Positions 42,650 to 54,630 of a stretch of DNA of 64,000 nucleotides are shown in pieces. The notes under the pieces are model-generated. The model did not search any database. It was not told the origin of the DNA and saw nothing but the letters and a program-made list of their open reading frames with translations. The stretch covers positions 1 through 64,000 of the forward strand of contig JAEYTA010000202.1 of the NCBI GenBank assembly GCA_023434265.1, read 5' to 3'. Within the stretch, counting starts at the first letter, position 1. The number at the start of each line of letters is the position of its first letter. The stretch comes from Pseudomonadota bacterium. GTDB taxonomy: Bacteria; Pseudomonadota; Alphaproteobacteria; Caulobacterales; Caulobacteraceae. Position numbers and translations under genes: made by a program.

Positions 42650-43435
42650 ATGGGCCAGTTCTCCGAGGCGGCCGGCGAGCCCCGCCAGCCGGCGATCTTC
42701 TTCGGCCACGGCTCGCCGATGAACGCGCTGGGCGGCCCGTATGCCGACGTCTGGCGCGCCCTGGGCGAGGCCGTCGGCAAGCCGAAGGGCGTGGTGATGG
42801 TCTCGGCCCACTGGGAAACCACGGGCCTGGCGGTGACCGCACAGGCGCAGCCGGAAACCATTCATGATTTCGGCGGCTTCCCGGCGGAACTGCACGCGAT
42901 GCAGTACCCGGCTCCGGGCTCGCCGGTGCTCGCCGGCCGCGTCGCGGCGCTGACCGGCGCGACGCTCTCGGAGCAGTGGGGCCTGGACCATGGGACCTGG
43001 TCGGTGCTGGCCCACGTCTGGCCGGCGGCCGACGTGCCCGTGGTGCAGCTGTCGCTGGACCGACGGCTGACGCCTCGCCAGCATTTCGACCTCGCCCGCA
43101 AGCTGCAGCCGCTGCGCGACGAAGGCGTGATCGTCGCCGGCTCGGGCGACTTCGTGCACAACCTCCGCACCTGGAAGCGGACCGGCGGCGAGCCCTACGC
43201 CTGGGCGGTCGGCTTCAACGAGGCGGTCAAGGCGGCGCTGGTGCGCGGCGACGACGCGGCGCTGGTCGACTGGGTCGGCCTGGCCGAGGACGCGCAGCTC
43301 AGCGTGCCCACCGACGAGCACTTTCTGCCGCTGCTCTACGTCGCCGCCCAGCGCCGGCCGGGCGACGACGTCAGCTTCTTCAACGACGTCATCGAGGGCG
43401 GATCGATCTCGATGACGGGGGTGCGGATAGGCTAG
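42650..43435 (+). CDS. DODA-type extradiol ring-cleavage dioxygenase (LigB superfamily)
   Basis: This 261-residue YgiD-like enzyme has metal-site histidines visible in FFGHGSPMNAL, VSAHWETTGL, GSGDFVHNLRTW and TDEHFLPLLYVAA, plus LDHGTWSVLAHVWP. Homologues open catechols such as DOPA between extradiol carbons, though many act on unknown substrates. SD AAGGGAG lies 7 nt before the ATG. It converges on a DoxX gene with a CTAG stop overlap; DODA-DoxX neighbours recur in bacteria and may respond to aromatic or redox stress. Confidence 0.9.
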   Translation: MGQFSEAAGEPRQPAIFFGHGSPMNALGGPYADVWRALGEAVGKPKGVVMVSAHWETTGLAVTAQAQPETIHDFGGFPAELHAMQYPAPGSPVLAGRVAALTGATLSEQWGLDHGTWSVLAHVWPAADVPVVQLSLDRRLTPRQHFDLARKLQPLRDEGVIVAGSGDFVHNLRTWKRTGGEPYAWAVGFNEAVKAALVRGDDAALVDWVGLAEDAQLSVPTDEHFLPLLYVAAQRRPGDDVSFFNDVIEGGSISMTGVRIG

Positions 43436-43830
43436 GCCCGCTTGCGGCCCATCATGGCGTCGACGCTCCACGGTCCGGGGCCGGCGGCGACGAAGTAGAG
43501 GAAGACGAAGCAGTACAGGGCGATGGTCTCGCCGCCGTTGACGATGGGGAAGGGGCTCTGCCCGCCGTGCATCGTCCAGTAGCCGACGGCGCAGAAGCCG
43601 GCGGCGAGGAAGGCGACGGGGCGCGTGAACAGGCCGATCAGGAACAGGGTCCCGAGCAGCAGTTCCAGCGGACCCGACAGGCCGGCGAGACTGAGCCCCG
43701 GAGGCGGCAGGCCGTCCATGGGCGGGAAGCCCAGCACCTTGGCCACGCCATGGCTGACGAACAGAAGGCCGGCGACGATGCGCAGCACGCTGAGCAGCTG
43801 CGGCTGGTACGCGGAGAACCTGTCGAACAT
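43432..43830 (-). CDS. DoxX-family membrane protein
   Basis: This 132-residue protein with four membrane helices starts VLRIVAGLLFVSHGVAKVLGF, the DoxX signature, then LELLLGTLFLIGLFTRPVAF and CFVFLYFVAAGPGPWSVD near the end. Members accompany oxidoreductases or redox-stress systems, but their mechanism is unclear. GGGAGGGA precedes the ATG and sits in a small hairpin (arms CTCCC/GGGAG, 43837-43851), which could limit ribosome access. Confidence 0.88.
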   Translation of the reverse strand: MFDRFSAYQPQLLSVLRIVAGLLFVSHGVAKVLGFPPMDGLPPPGLSLAGLSGPLELLLGTLFLIGLFTRPVAFLAAGFCAVGYWTMHGGQSPFPIVNGGETIALYCFVFLYFVAAGPGPWSVDAMMGRKRA

Positions 43831-43859
43831 GAGTCCCTCCCTCGTTGGGAGTATCAGTC

Positions 43860-43884
43860 TGAAACCGAGTCCGTGCCCGTTTCA
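43860..43884 (-). promoter_or_regulatory. TGAAAC-N13-GTTTCA dyad with GANTC sites upstream of doxX
   Basis: A 6-bp inverted repeat lies 30 nt upstream of the doxX start and contains GAGTC at 43867-43871. Further GANTC sites occur at 43831-43835 and 43915-43919. GANTC is the CcrM methylation target in Caulobacterales. Regulatory function is inferred only. Confidence 0.3.
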
Positions 43885-43917
43885 ACCAATGTCCGGCGCC
43901 GGACGCGGGTCGCGGAC

Positions 43918-45471
43918 TCAGGCCGCCTTGTCGAGCTCGACCATCTGCTGGATGGCGACGTAGTCGGTCTTGCCGGTGCCCAGCACCGGCACCTCGCCGA
44001 CGCGGACGATCTTCTTGGGCACCGCCAGTTCGGGCGCGCCGTGCTCGCGGGCCCATTCGGCCAGGCGGGCGACGTCGGCGTCCTTGCGGTCCGTGACCAG
44101 CACCAGCTTCTCGCCCTTGCGGTTGTCCGGCACCGAGACCACGGCGTGGCGGGCCTCCGGCCAGACCGCGCTGGCCAGGCCCTCGACGGCGGTCAGCGAC
44201 ACCATCTCGCCGCCGATCTTGGCGAACCGCTTCACCCGCCCCAGGATCGAGACGTAGCCGTCGGCGTCGATGGCGACGATGTCCCCCGTGTCGTGCCAGC
44301 CCCCCTCGAGCGGCTCGATGGCCTCGGGATCGTCGGCGGAGAGGTAGCCCTCCATGACGTTGGGGCCGCGCAGGTAGAGGCGACCGCCCTCGTCGATGCC
44401 CGGCACCGGCTCCAGCCGCCAGTCGATGCCCGGCAGGATCTGGCCGACGGTGCCCGGCCGGTTGCGGTCGGGATGGTTGACCGCCACCACCGGCGCCGCC
44501 TCGGTGGCCCCGTAGCCCTCGAGCAGCTTCAGGCCGCGGAAGCGGGTGTTGAACAGGTGATGGGTCTCGTCGCGCACCCGCTCGGCTCCGGCGACCACGA
44601 ACTCCAGGGTGTCGAAGTCGTCCGGCCCGGCCACGCGGGCGTACTGGTTCAGGAAGGTGTCGGTGGCGAACAGGATCGAGGCCTTCACCTGCGGCAGCAG
44701 CTCGACGATCTGCCGGGCGTGCAGCGGCGAGGGGTACTGGAAGGCCTTCATCCCCTGCAGCAGGGGCAGCAGCACCCCGCCGGTCAGGCCGAAGCAGTGG
44801 AAGGTCGGCAGCGGGTTGAACATCACCCATTCGGGCTTCAGCTCGATGTGCTGGGCGACCTGGCGGCAGTTGGCCACGAGGTTGGACTGGCTGAGCACCA
44901 CCCCCTTGGGCGCACCGAAGCTGCCCGAGGTGAACAGCACCACGCCGGGCGAGGAGGGTTCGGTCCGGGTCCGGAACCGGCGCGGCATCAACCCCGCCAT
45001 CAGGCCGTACAGCTTGTCGGGCAGGCCGATGGAGGCGCGGACGTCGTCCAGCCAGACCACCTCGGCGACCGTTTCGATGTCGGCGATCAGATCGTCCAGC
45101 TTCGCCTGCTGAATGAACCGCTTCGCCGTCAGAACCTTCTTCACCCCGGCCGCGGCCAGCGCCGCCTTGATGTTCCGCTCGCCGGCCGTGAAGTTGATCA
45201 TCACCGGCACGCGGCCGTGCGCGTGCAAGCCGTAGAAGGTGACCACCACCCCCATGCTGGACGGCAGCAGGATGCCGACGCGCTCGGTCGGCTCCGTCAT
45301 GGCCGCCACCTTGCGGCCCAGCACGAAGGCGGCGCGGATCAGGCCGGTGTAGGTCAGCGGCTTGCGGTCCTGGTCCTCCAGGATCTCCTTGTCGCCGTAT
45401 TTCTCGCGCGCAGCGATGAGGGCGTCGAAGATGGTCTCCTCGCCGGCCTTCGGGTCCAGGGGTACGCGCAA
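43918..45471 (-). CDS. Acyl-CoA/acyl-ACP synthetase (AMP-binding), Aas C-terminal-like
   Basis: This 517-residue adenylate-forming enzyme has the P-loop VVLFTSGSFGAPKGVVLS (about 175-192), the A5-type LEGYGATEAAPVV, GGWHDTGDIVAIDADGYV, and VKRFAKIGGEMVS with the hinge. The lysine-containing GTGKTDYVAI is near the C terminus. The SGSFGAPKGV loop and IGGEMVSL hinge resemble the ligase half of Aas, which activates fatty acids for phospholipid reacylation. The acyltransferase half is absent. It is divergent from lipA with a 174-bp spacer. Confidence 0.87.
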   Translation of the reverse strand: MRVPLDPKAGEETIFDALIAAREKYGDKEILEDQDRKPLTYTGLIRAAFVLGRKVAAMTEPTERVGILLPSSMGVVVTFYGLHAHGRVPVMINFTAGERNIKAALAAAGVKKVLTAKRFIQQAKLDDLIADIETVAEVVWLDDVRASIGLPDKLYGLMAGLMPRRFRTRTEPSSPGVVLFTSGSFGAPKGVVLSQSNLVANCRQVAQHIELKPEWVMFNPLPTFHCFGLTGGVLLPLLQGMKAFQYPSPLHARQIVELLPQVKASILFATDTFLNQYARVAGPDDFDTLEFVVAGAERVRDETHHLFNTRFRGLKLLEGYGATEAAPVVAVNHPDRNRPGTVGQILPGIDWRLEPVPGIDEGGRLYLRGPNVMEGYLSADDPEAIEPLEGGWHDTGDIVAIDADGYVSILGRVKRFAKIGGEMVSLTAVEGLASAVWPEARHAVVSVPDNRKGEKLVLVTDRKDADVARLAEWAREHGAPELAVPKKIVRVGEVPVLGTGKTDYVAIQQMVELDKAA

Positions 45472-45645
45472 ACCGTCATCCTCCGTGCCGGCGCGTTGGC
45501 CGCGCCTGTGCTTGGGCGCGGCAAACTAGTGCGGGCCCGCCCGGTTGAAAAGATACGTTACCTTGCGTGAGGTTCCGCGCCGCCTTGCCATGGCCACGCG
45601 GAAGGACGACATAGCCGGTTCCCGCCCCCGGAGCCCGAGGCCGCC

Positions 45646-46608
45646 TTGGTCACGCTGATCGATTCGCTGAAGAAGACGCCTGCCGAACTGCGTCACCCGG
45701 AGAAGCAGAACCGCCCGGAAACCGCGGTGCTGAAGAAGCCCGACTGGCTGCGGGTCAAGGCGCCCGGATCCGGCCAGTACAACGCCACCCGGGCCATCGT
45801 GAAGGAGAAGGGCCTCCACACGGTCTGCGAGGAGGCCGCCTGCCCGAACATCGGCGAGTGCTGGAGCCAGAAGCACGCCACCCTGATGATCATGGGCGAC
45901 ACCTGCACCCGGGCCTGCGCCTTCTGCAACGTGAAGACCGGCCTGCCGCAGGCTCTGGACCCCGACGAACCGGCCAAGGTCGGCCTGGCAGTGCAGCAGA
46001 TGGGCCTGAACCACGTGGTCATCACCAGCGTCGACCGGGACGACCTGTCGGACGGCGGCGCGGCCCACTTCGCCGAGGTCGTGCGCCAGATCCGGCTGCA
46101 GGCGCCGGGCACCACGGTCGAGATCCTGACCCCCGACTTCCTGCGCAAGGACGGCGCGGCCGAGGTGGTCATCGACTCCACGCCGGATGTGTTCAACCAC
46201 AACCTCGAGACGGTGCCGCGGCTGTATCTGAAGATCCGCCCCGGGGCGCGGTATTTCCACAGCCTGCGCCTGCTGCAGATGGTCAAGGAGCGCGACCCCA
46301 ACCAGTTCACCAAGTCCGGCATCATGGTCGGCCTGGGCGAGACCAAGGAGGAGGTCATGCAGGTGATGGACGACATGCGGTCCGCCGGCGTCGACTTCAT
46401 CACCATCGGCCAGTACCTGCAGCCGACCCGCAAGCACGCCGCCATCGAACGGTTCGTGACGCCGGAAGAGTTCAAGGCCTATGAGGCCATGGCCCGGGCC
46501 AAGGGCTTCCTGATGGTGTCGGCCTCGCCACTGACCCGCAGCTCGCATCACGCCGGCGAGGACTTCGCCAGACTGAAGGCGGCGCGGCTGGCGCAGACGG
46601 GTCGCTGA
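45646..46608 (+). CDS. lipA: Lipoyl synthase
   Basis: This 320-residue radical-SAM enzyme inserts two sulfurs into octanoyl groups on lipoyl domains. The auxiliary cluster Cys are C61, C66 and C72 ([12 protein letters not shown]); the radical-SAM cluster Cys are C87, C91 and C94 (CTRACAFC). Later blocks are [41 protein letters not shown], and the C-terminal RSSYHA-type region present as [10 protein letters not shown]. The start is TTG 45646, followed by VTLIDSLKK. It supplies the cofactor for the PDH subunits encoded at 53248-56221. Confidence 0.96.
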   Translation: MVTLIDSLKKTPAELRHPEKQNRPETAVLKKPDWLRVKAPGSGQYNATRAIVKEKGLHTVCEEAACPNIGECWSQKHATLMIMGDTCTRACAFCNVKTGLPQALDPDEPAKVGLAVQQMGLNHVVITSVDRDDLSDGGAAHFAEVVRQIRLQAPGTTVEILTPDFLRKDGAAEVVIDSTPDVFNHNLETVPRLYLKIRPGARYFHSLRLLQMVKERDPNQFTKSGIMVGLGETKEEVMQVMDDMRSAGVDFITIGQYLQPTRKHAAIERFVTPEEFKAYEAMARAKGFLMVSASPLTRSSHHAGEDFARLKAARLAQTGR

Positions 46609-46615
46609 TCCCGCC

Positions 46616-47071
46616 TTGGCCGTCCATCGCGTCACGAAGATCCTGCCCTACCAGCCCGACCAGCTCGCCGATCTGGTCGCCGACGTGCGCGCCTATCCGG
46701 ACTTCGTGCCCTGGGTCACCTCGATGCGGACATGGAACCGGCGCGAGGAGCGTCCCGGCGTCTGCGTCGAGGACGCCGAGGCGGGGGTGGGCTTCTCCTT
46801 CCTCAAGGAGCGGTTCTCGACCTGGGTGCGGCATGACCGGAACCGGCCGCTGGTCGAGGTCGGCCTGCTGCGCGGGCCGTTCCACCACCTGAAGAACCGC
46901 TGGGAGTTCTTCCCGCACCCGGAAGGGACGCGGGTCGAGTTCTTCATCGACTTCGCCTTCCGGTCGCGGCTGCTGGATATGATGCTGCAGGCCAATTTCG
47001 ACCGCGCCGTCGAGAAGCTGATGCACTGTTTCGAGGCGCGGGCGGCCGCGCTGTACGGCCCCGGGGCGTGA
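46616..47071 (+). CDS. RatA/COQ10-family START-domain protein
   Basis: This 151-residue type II polyketide-cyclase/START-fold protein starts AVHRVTKILPYQPDQLADLVADVRAYPDFVPWV, given here in pieces; HRVTKILPYQPDQLADLVAD then YPDFVPWVTSMRTW are the family blocks. NRWEFFPHPEGTRVEFFIDF and a C-terminal amphipathic helix follow. COQ10-type members bind ubiquinone; E. coli RatA was described as a ribosome-associated factor. In alphaproteobacteria it commonly follows lipA, as here (7-nt gap). The start is TTG. Confidence 0.88.
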   Translation: MAVHRVTKILPYQPDQLADLVADVRAYPDFVPWVTSMRTWNRREERPGVCVEDAEAGVGFSFLKERFSTWVRHDRNRPLVEVGLLRGPFHHLKNRWEFFPHPEGTRVEFFIDFAFRSRLLDMMLQANFDRAVEKLMHCFEARAAALYGPGA

Positions 47072-48180
47072 GCTTCGACTTCGACGCCGTGGTCGTGGGC
47101 GCCGGGGCCGTCGGCCTCGCCTGCGGCCGGGCGTTGTCGCGCCGGGGCCTGTCGGTGCTGGTTCTCGAGAAGGAGCCGGTGATCGGGCAGGGCGTCTCCT
47201 CGCGCAACAGCGAGGTCATCCACGGCGGTCTGTATTATCCCTCCGGTTCCCTGAAGGCGCGCTTCTGCGTCGAGGGCCGGCGCGCCCTCTACGCCTTTCT
47301 GGACAGCCGCAAGGTCGACTACCGCAAGTGCGGCAAGCTGGTGGTGGCCACCGACGAGGCGGAGGTCCCGCGCATCGAGGCCATCTTCGAGCAGGCGACG
47401 GCCAACGAGGTCGAGGGGCTGGAGCATCTGACCGGGGCGCAGGCGCGGACGCTGGAGCCGGGACTGAACGCCCATGCGGCCATCCTGTCGCCCGAGAGCG
47501 GGGTGTTCGACAGTCACGGCTACATGCTGGCCCTTCAGGGGGAGATCGAGGACGCCGGCGGTTCGGTCGTGGTCTCCACCCCGTTCGAGCGGGCCGAGCC
47601 GCTGCCGGGCGGCGGCTTCCGCGTCACCGCGGGCGGGGAGGGCGGGGCGACCCTGACGACCGGGCTGCTGATCACCGCGCCCGGACTCGGTGCGCAGGAC
47701 GCAGCGGGCCGGATCGAAGGCTATCCCGCCGACTGCATCCCCGTCGGCCACTACGGCAAGGGCGTCTACTTTCGTCTGACGGGCAAGGCGCCGTTCGAGC
47801 GGCTGGTCTATCCGCCGCCGATCCCGGGGGCGCTGGGCACCCACTATCGCAAGGACCTTGGCGGGCAGGCCGTGTTCGGGCCCGACCTCGAATATGTCGA
47901 GGACGAGGACTATTCGGTCGACCCGGCCCGGGCGGCGGAGTTCGAGCGCTACATCCGCCGTTTCTGGCCGGGCCTGCCGGAAGGCGCACTGACGCCGGAT
48001 TATGCGGGCATCCGGCCCAAGCTGCACGGGCCGGGCGAAGCCCAGCCGGATTTCCAGCTGCACGACCGGTCTGTGCACGGCCTCGACGGGCTGGTCTGCC
48101 TGTTCGGGATCGAGAGCCCCGGCCTGACCAGTTCGCTGGCCATCGGCGAGGCCGTGGCGGACATTCTGGTCGATGGCTGA
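47068..48180 (+). CDS. FAD-dependent oxidoreductase, L-2-hydroxyglutarate dehydrogenase-like
   Basis: This 370-residue DAO-family flavoprotein has the N-terminal dinucleotide loop VVVGAGAVGLACGRAL. It also has VSSRNSEVIHGGLYYPSGSLKARFC, typical of LhgO/L2HGDH proteins, then CGKLVVATDE and a C-terminal FAD-contact GIESPGLTSSLAIGEAVAD. The likely reaction is oxidation of L-2-hydroxyglutarate to 2-oxoglutarate with electrons to quinone; substrate is inferred from family. GTG 47068 overlaps the preceding stop, and its end overlaps the next gene by 8 bp. Confidence 0.87.
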   Translation: MSFDFDAVVVGAGAVGLACGRALSRRGLSVLVLEKEPVIGQGVSSRNSEVIHGGLYYPSGSLKARFCVEGRRALYAFLDSRKVDYRKCGKLVVATDEAEVPRIEAIFEQATANEVEGLEHLTGAQARTLEPGLNAHAAILSPESGVFDSHGYMLALQGEIEDAGGSVVVSTPFERAEPLPGGGFRVTAGGEGGATLTTGLLITAPGLGAQDAAGRIEGYPADCIPVGHYGKGVYFRLTGKAPFERLVYPPPIPGALGTHYRKDLGGQAVFGPDLEYVEDEDYSVDPARAAEFERYIRRFWPGLPEGALTPDYAGIRPKLHGPGEAQPDFQLHDRSVHGLDGLVCLFGIESPGLTSSLAIGEAVADILVDG

Positions 48181-48703
48181 GCCGACCTTCCGTCCCGCGA
48201 CCGCCGCCGATGTGCCGGCGCTGCATGCGCTGGTCCACGGCGCCTACCGCGGCGACTCGGCCCGGCGTGGCTGGACCCACGAGGCCGACCTGCTGGACGG
48301 AAACCGCATCGACCGGGCGACGCTCGCGGCGGTCGTCGCCGATCCGAGCCAGACCGTCCTGTTGGCCGAGCGCGACGGCCGGCTGGTCGGCTGCGTGCAG
48401 GTCACGGACAAGGGGCGGGGGCTGGCCTATCTCGGCATGCTGACCGTCGATCCCGCCCTGCAGGGCGGCGGCTTCGGCCGGGCCCTGATCGCGGCTGCGG
48501 AAGCCGAGGCCCGGGCCCGCTTCCGGGCCCGCACCATGGAGATGACCGTCATCGTCCAGCGCGCCGAGCTGATCGACTGGTACGGCCGCCGCGGCTATCG
48601 CCCCACCGGCGAGACCCGGCCGTTCCCGGCGACCGACCCGCGCTTCGGCCTGCCGAAGCGGGACGACCTGGCTTTCGCGGTGCTGGCCCGCGACCTCGCT
48701 TGA
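48173..48703 (+). CDS. GNAT-family N-acetyltransferase
   Basis: The 176-residue protein has the GNAT fold: FRPATAADVPALHALVHGAY (strand 1/helix 1), VGCVQV, LGMLTVDPALQGGGFGRALI (motif A with the acetyl-CoA loop Q-GGGFG), and ELIDWYGRRGYRPTGE (motif B). The substrate is unknown. It overlaps the end of the FAD oxidoreductase by 8 bp and so likely shares its transcript. Confidence 0.9.
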   Translation: MAEPTFRPATAADVPALHALVHGAYRGDSARRGWTHEADLLDGNRIDRATLAAVVADPSQTVLLAERDGRLVGCVQVTDKGRGLAYLGMLTVDPALQGGGFGRALIAAAEAEARARFRARTMEMTVIVQRAELIDWYGRRGYRPTGETRPFPATDPRFGLPKRDDLAFAVLARDLA

Positions 48704-48734
48704 CCTCGACAGGGCAAGACGCCGAGGCTGGCGC

Positions 48735-49274
48735 ATGGAGATCGTCACCGCCCGCCTGAGACTCCGTTCCGCCCGGCCCGACGACCTGGCGGCGCTGCAC
48801 GCGGTGCTCTCCGATCCCCGGGCGACCCGCTGGTGGTCGACCCCGGCTCACATCTCGCTCGACCAGACCGCCGCCTGGCTCGACAGCATGCTCGCCAACG
48901 GCCCCGACCAGCCCGATTTCGTGGTCGAACGCGAGGGGGCGGTGATCGGCAAGGCGGGCTTCTGGCGCCTGCCCGAGGTCGGCTACATCCTGCATCCGGA
49001 CCACTGGGGACAGGGACTGGCCCACGAGGCGGTGTCGGCCGCGATCGGCCATGTCTTCGTCGCGCACGGGCTCGACGAACTGACCGCCGACGTCGATCCG
49101 GAGAATCTCGCCTCGATTCGCCTGCTGGAACGGCTGGGCTTCGTTCGCACCGGCTTCGCCGAGCGGACCTTCCAGATCAGCGGCGAGTGGAAGGACAGCC
49201 TGTACTACGCCCTGTCGCGGCGGGACTGGCGGGCGCGGGACGCCGCCGTCGCCGACGATTGTCCCCGCCCTTGA
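48735..49274 (+). CDS. RimJ/RimL-type GNAT acetyltransferase
   Basis: The 179-residue protein begins METx-like as MEIVTARLRLRSARPDDLAAL, typical of RimJ/RimL-type acetyltransferases, and carries YILHPDHWGQGLAHEAVSAA (motif A) and DPENLASIRLLERLGFVRTG (motif B). It could acetylate protein N termini or small molecules; nothing narrows this. The rpmF promoter candidate overlaps its stop codon. Confidence 0.9.
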   Translation: MEIVTARLRLRSARPDDLAALHAVLSDPRATRWWSTPAHISLDQTAAWLDSMLANGPDQPDFVVEREGAVIGKAGFWRLPEVGYILHPDHWGQGLAHEAVSAAIGHVFVAHGLDELTADVDPENLASIRLLERLGFVRTGFAERTFQISGEWKDSLYYALSRRDWRARDAAVADDCPRP

Positions 49275-49299
49275 AAAGTCGCCCGGCTTCATGCATAAG
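49271..49299 (+). promoter_or_regulatory. Sigma-70-type promoter candidate for rpmF
   Basis: TTGAAA at 49271-49276 and CATAAG at 49294-49299 are separated by exactly 17 bp and lie in an A+T-richer patch. A transcript start near 49306 would give an 80-nt leader before rpmF. The -35 box overlaps the stop codon of the upstream acetyltransferase gene. Confidence 0.5.
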
Positions 49300-49385
49300 C
49301 CCGCGCTCGCGTGGCGGCTCTTCCGGGGGCCGCCGCTGTTGTTTTCGCGCTCTCACGGGCGCCCGACCAGAAGATTGAGACGGAC

Positions 49386-49568
49386 ATGGCCGTTCCGAAG
49401 CGGAAAGTATCGCCCTCGCGTCGCAACATGCGCCGCGCCCACGACGCCCTGGGCACGAACGCCTACGTCGAGGACAAGGACACCGGCGAGCTGAAGCGCC
49501 CGCACCACATCGACCTGAAGACCGGCACCTATCGCGGCCGCCAGGTTCTGACGCCCAAGGACGAATAG
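49386..49568 (+). CDS. rpmF: 50S ribosomal protein L32
   Basis: The 60-residue basic protein starts [20 protein letters not shown] and continues with [21 protein letters not shown], the alphaproteobacterial L32 pattern that lacks the zinc-ribbon cysteines. It is a component of the large ribosomal subunit. It is flanked by its own promoter candidate and an intrinsic terminator, so it looks monocistronic; the plsX partner found in many genomes is not adjacent. Confidence 0.98.
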   Translation: MAVPKRKVSPSRRNMRRAHDALGTNAYVEDKDTGELKRPHHIDLKTGTYRGRQVLTPKDE

Positions 49569-49607
49569 TCCTCTGCCGGCGCCGGCTCCGGCCGGATGAA
49601 GCGTTTG

Positions 49608-49636
49608 ACGGCGCGCGGTTCTCCGCGCGCCGTTTT
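49608..49636 (+). terminator. Rho-independent terminator after rpmF
   Basis: A perfect 11-bp G+C-rich stem (ACGGCGCGCGG pairing with CCGCGCGCCGT) with a TTCT loop is followed by a run of T. It lies 39 nt after the rpmF stop and is the clearest intrinsic terminator in the window. Confidence 0.92.
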
Positions 49637-49674
49637 CGTGCGTTGATGGGCCCGAACCTCTCAGGGAGCGCCCG

Positions 49675-51667
<1,993 letters not shown>

Positions 51668-51727
51668 GGCAGGGGAGCGGGCGCAGATTCTGCGGCCAAG
51701 CTACGGTTCGTTAGGCATTTTCGGTCA

Positions 51728-51748
51728 GGACTCGTTGATCACGAGTCC
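51728..51748. promoter_or_regulatory. Inverted repeat with two GANTC sites upstream of ftsB
   Basis: GGACTCGT-TGATC-ACGAGTCC is a perfect 8-bp inverted repeat ending 21 nt before the ftsB GTG. Each arm carries one GANTC (GACTC at 51729-51733, GAGTC at 51743-51747), the target of the cell-cycle methyltransferase CcrM. No T-tract follows, so it is not a terminator. It may be a GcrA/CcrM-responsive promoter element. Confidence 0.5.
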
Positions 51749-51769
51749 GCGCTCAGAAGGAGCGTCCGA

Positions 51770-52099
51770 GTGCCCGACCGGATGAAGCCCTACGTACCGT
51801 CCTGCGTCCTGCTGCTGCTGATCGCCTACCTCGGCGTGCAGGCCCTGACGGGTGAGCGCGGCCTGCTGGGCGGCGGCGAGCGCGAGGCCATGCTGCTGCG
51901 GCGCGAGGCCCAGCTGGCGCAGATTCTCGAGGAGCGGCGCGACCTCGAGGTGCGGGTGCGTTACCTGCGCACCGACAGCCTGTCGCGCGATCTGCTGGAG
52001 GAGCGGGCCCGGGCGGTGCTGGGCTTCAGCGACCCGCGCGACTACGTCATCCGCGTCTCCCATCCGGTCTCCGAACGGGCCTCCGCCGCCAATTCGTGA
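51770..52099 (+). CDS. ftsB: FtsB/DivIC-type septum formation initiator
   Basis: The 109-residue bitopic protein has a short cytoplasmic N terminus, one membrane helix (about 10-27, SCVLLLLIAYLGVQALTG), then a coiled coil (about 37-70, ALLRREAQLAQILEERRDLEVRV in part) and the conserved RTDSLSRDLLEERARAVLGFSDPRDYVI block. FtsB links FtsL and FtsQ in the divisome. The position between eno and pdhA is usual for this gene in alphaproteobacteria. The start is GTG with AGAAGGAG upstream. Confidence 0.88.
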   Translation: MPDRMKPYVPSCVLLLLIAYLGVQALTGERGLLGGGEREAMLLRREAQLAQILEERRDLEVRVRYLRTDSLSRDLLEERARAVLGFSDPRDYVIRVSHPVSERASAANS

Positions 52100-52215
52100 A
52101 CTTTAGTTACAGCGTCACCGGGCCGCTTTGCGTTTCGGGAACGAAGGCTGCTAAAGCCCCTTTCCGTAACGACAAGAGGCTCCGCCCGGCGGGGTCCAGC
52201 CGGGAGTGAAGACGG

Positions 52216-53244
52216 ATGGCGAAAGCCCCCGCCGCCAAAGCTGATTCCAGCAAGGCCAGGAGTATCCCCAACACGCCGCAGGCCTCCAAGGAGGACCTGC
52301 TGCGCTACTACCGCGAGATGGTTCTCATCCGCCGCTTCGAGGAGCGCGCGGGCCAGCTCTACGGCATGGGTCTGATCGGCGGCTTCTGCCACCTGTACAT
52401 CGGCCAGGAGGCCGTGGCCGTGGGCGTGCAGGAGAGCGTCAGGCAGGGTCACGACAAGATCATCACCGGCTACCGCGACCACGGCCACATGCTGGCCGCC
52501 GGCATGGACCCCAAGGAGGTCATGGCCGAACTGACCGGCCGCATCGGCGGTTCGTCCAAGGGCAAGGGCGGCTCGATGCACATGTTCGACGTGCCGACCG
52601 GCTTCTATGGCGGCCACGGCATCGTCGGGGCGCAGGTCGCTCTGGGCACCGGCCTGGCCTTCGCCGGCAAGTACCGCGGCGACGACAGCGTGGCCTTCGT
52701 CTACTTCGGCGACGGCGCGGCCAACCAGGGCCAGGTCTACGAGAGCTTCAACATGGCCCAGCTGTGGAAGCTGCCGGCCATCTACATCATCGAGAACAAC
52801 CAGTACGCCATGGGCACCTCGATCGAGCGCGCCTCGTCGACGACCGAGCTGTACCAGCGCGGCGCCAGCTTCGGCATCCCCGGCGAGCAGGTCGACGGCA
52901 TGGACGTGCTGGCGGTCAAGGACGCCACCGCCCGCGCCGTGAAGCGGGCGAGGGAAGGCGGCGGCCCCTTCATCCTCGAGGTGAAGACCTACCGCTACCG
53001 CGGCCACTCGATGTCGGACCCGGCCAAGTACCGCACCAAGGGGGAGGTCGACGAGGTCAAGAAGACCCGCGACCCGATCGAGCACGTGAAGATGCTGCTC
53101 GAGCAGGCCAAGGCCACCGAGGACGAGCTCAAGACCATCGACAACGAAATCAAGGCGATCGTCGCCGAAGCCGTGCAGTTCGCACAGGAAAGCCCGGAGC
53201 CGGACCCGTCCGAGCTCTACACCGACGTCTACGTGGAGGCCTGA
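52216..53244 (+). CDS. pdhA: Pyruvate dehydrogenase E1 component, alpha subunit
   Basis: This 342-residue thiamin-diphosphate enzyme, with PdhB, decarboxylates pyruvate and reductively acetylates lipoyl groups. Visible are MVLIRRFEERAGQLYGMGLI, GFCHLYIGQEAVAVG, RDHGHMLAAGMDPKEVMAEL, GSMHMFDVPTGFYGGHGIVG, the TPP/Mg motif FGDGAANQGQVYESFNMA (about 163-180), and YRYRGHSMSDPAKYR. The N terminus has an Ala/Lys-rich extension. It starts the pdhA-pdhB-DUF5076-pdhC run; pdhB begins 3 nt after its stop. Confidence 0.97.
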   Translation: MAKAPAAKADSSKARSIPNTPQASKEDLLRYYREMVLIRRFEERAGQLYGMGLIGGFCHLYIGQEAVAVGVQESVRQGHDKIITGYRDHGHMLAAGMDPKEVMAELTGRIGGSSKGKGGSMHMFDVPTGFYGGHGIVGAQVALGTGLAFAGKYRGDDSVAFVYFGDGAANQGQVYESFNMAQLWKLPAIYIIENNQYAMGTSIERASSTTELYQRGASFGIPGEQVDGMDVLAVKDATARAVKRAREGGGPFILEVKTYRYRGHSMSDPAKYRTKGEVDEVKKTRDPIEHVKMLLEQAKATEDELKTIDNEIKAIVAEAVQFAQESPEPDPSELYTDVYVEA

Positions 53245-53247
53245 TCC

Positions 53248-54626
<1,379 letters not shown>

Positions 54627-54630
<4 letters not shown>

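Noticed and set aside
51728..51748. Inverted repeat after eno as a terminator
   Set aside because: No T-run follows the stem and the ftsB ribosome-binding site lies just after it.
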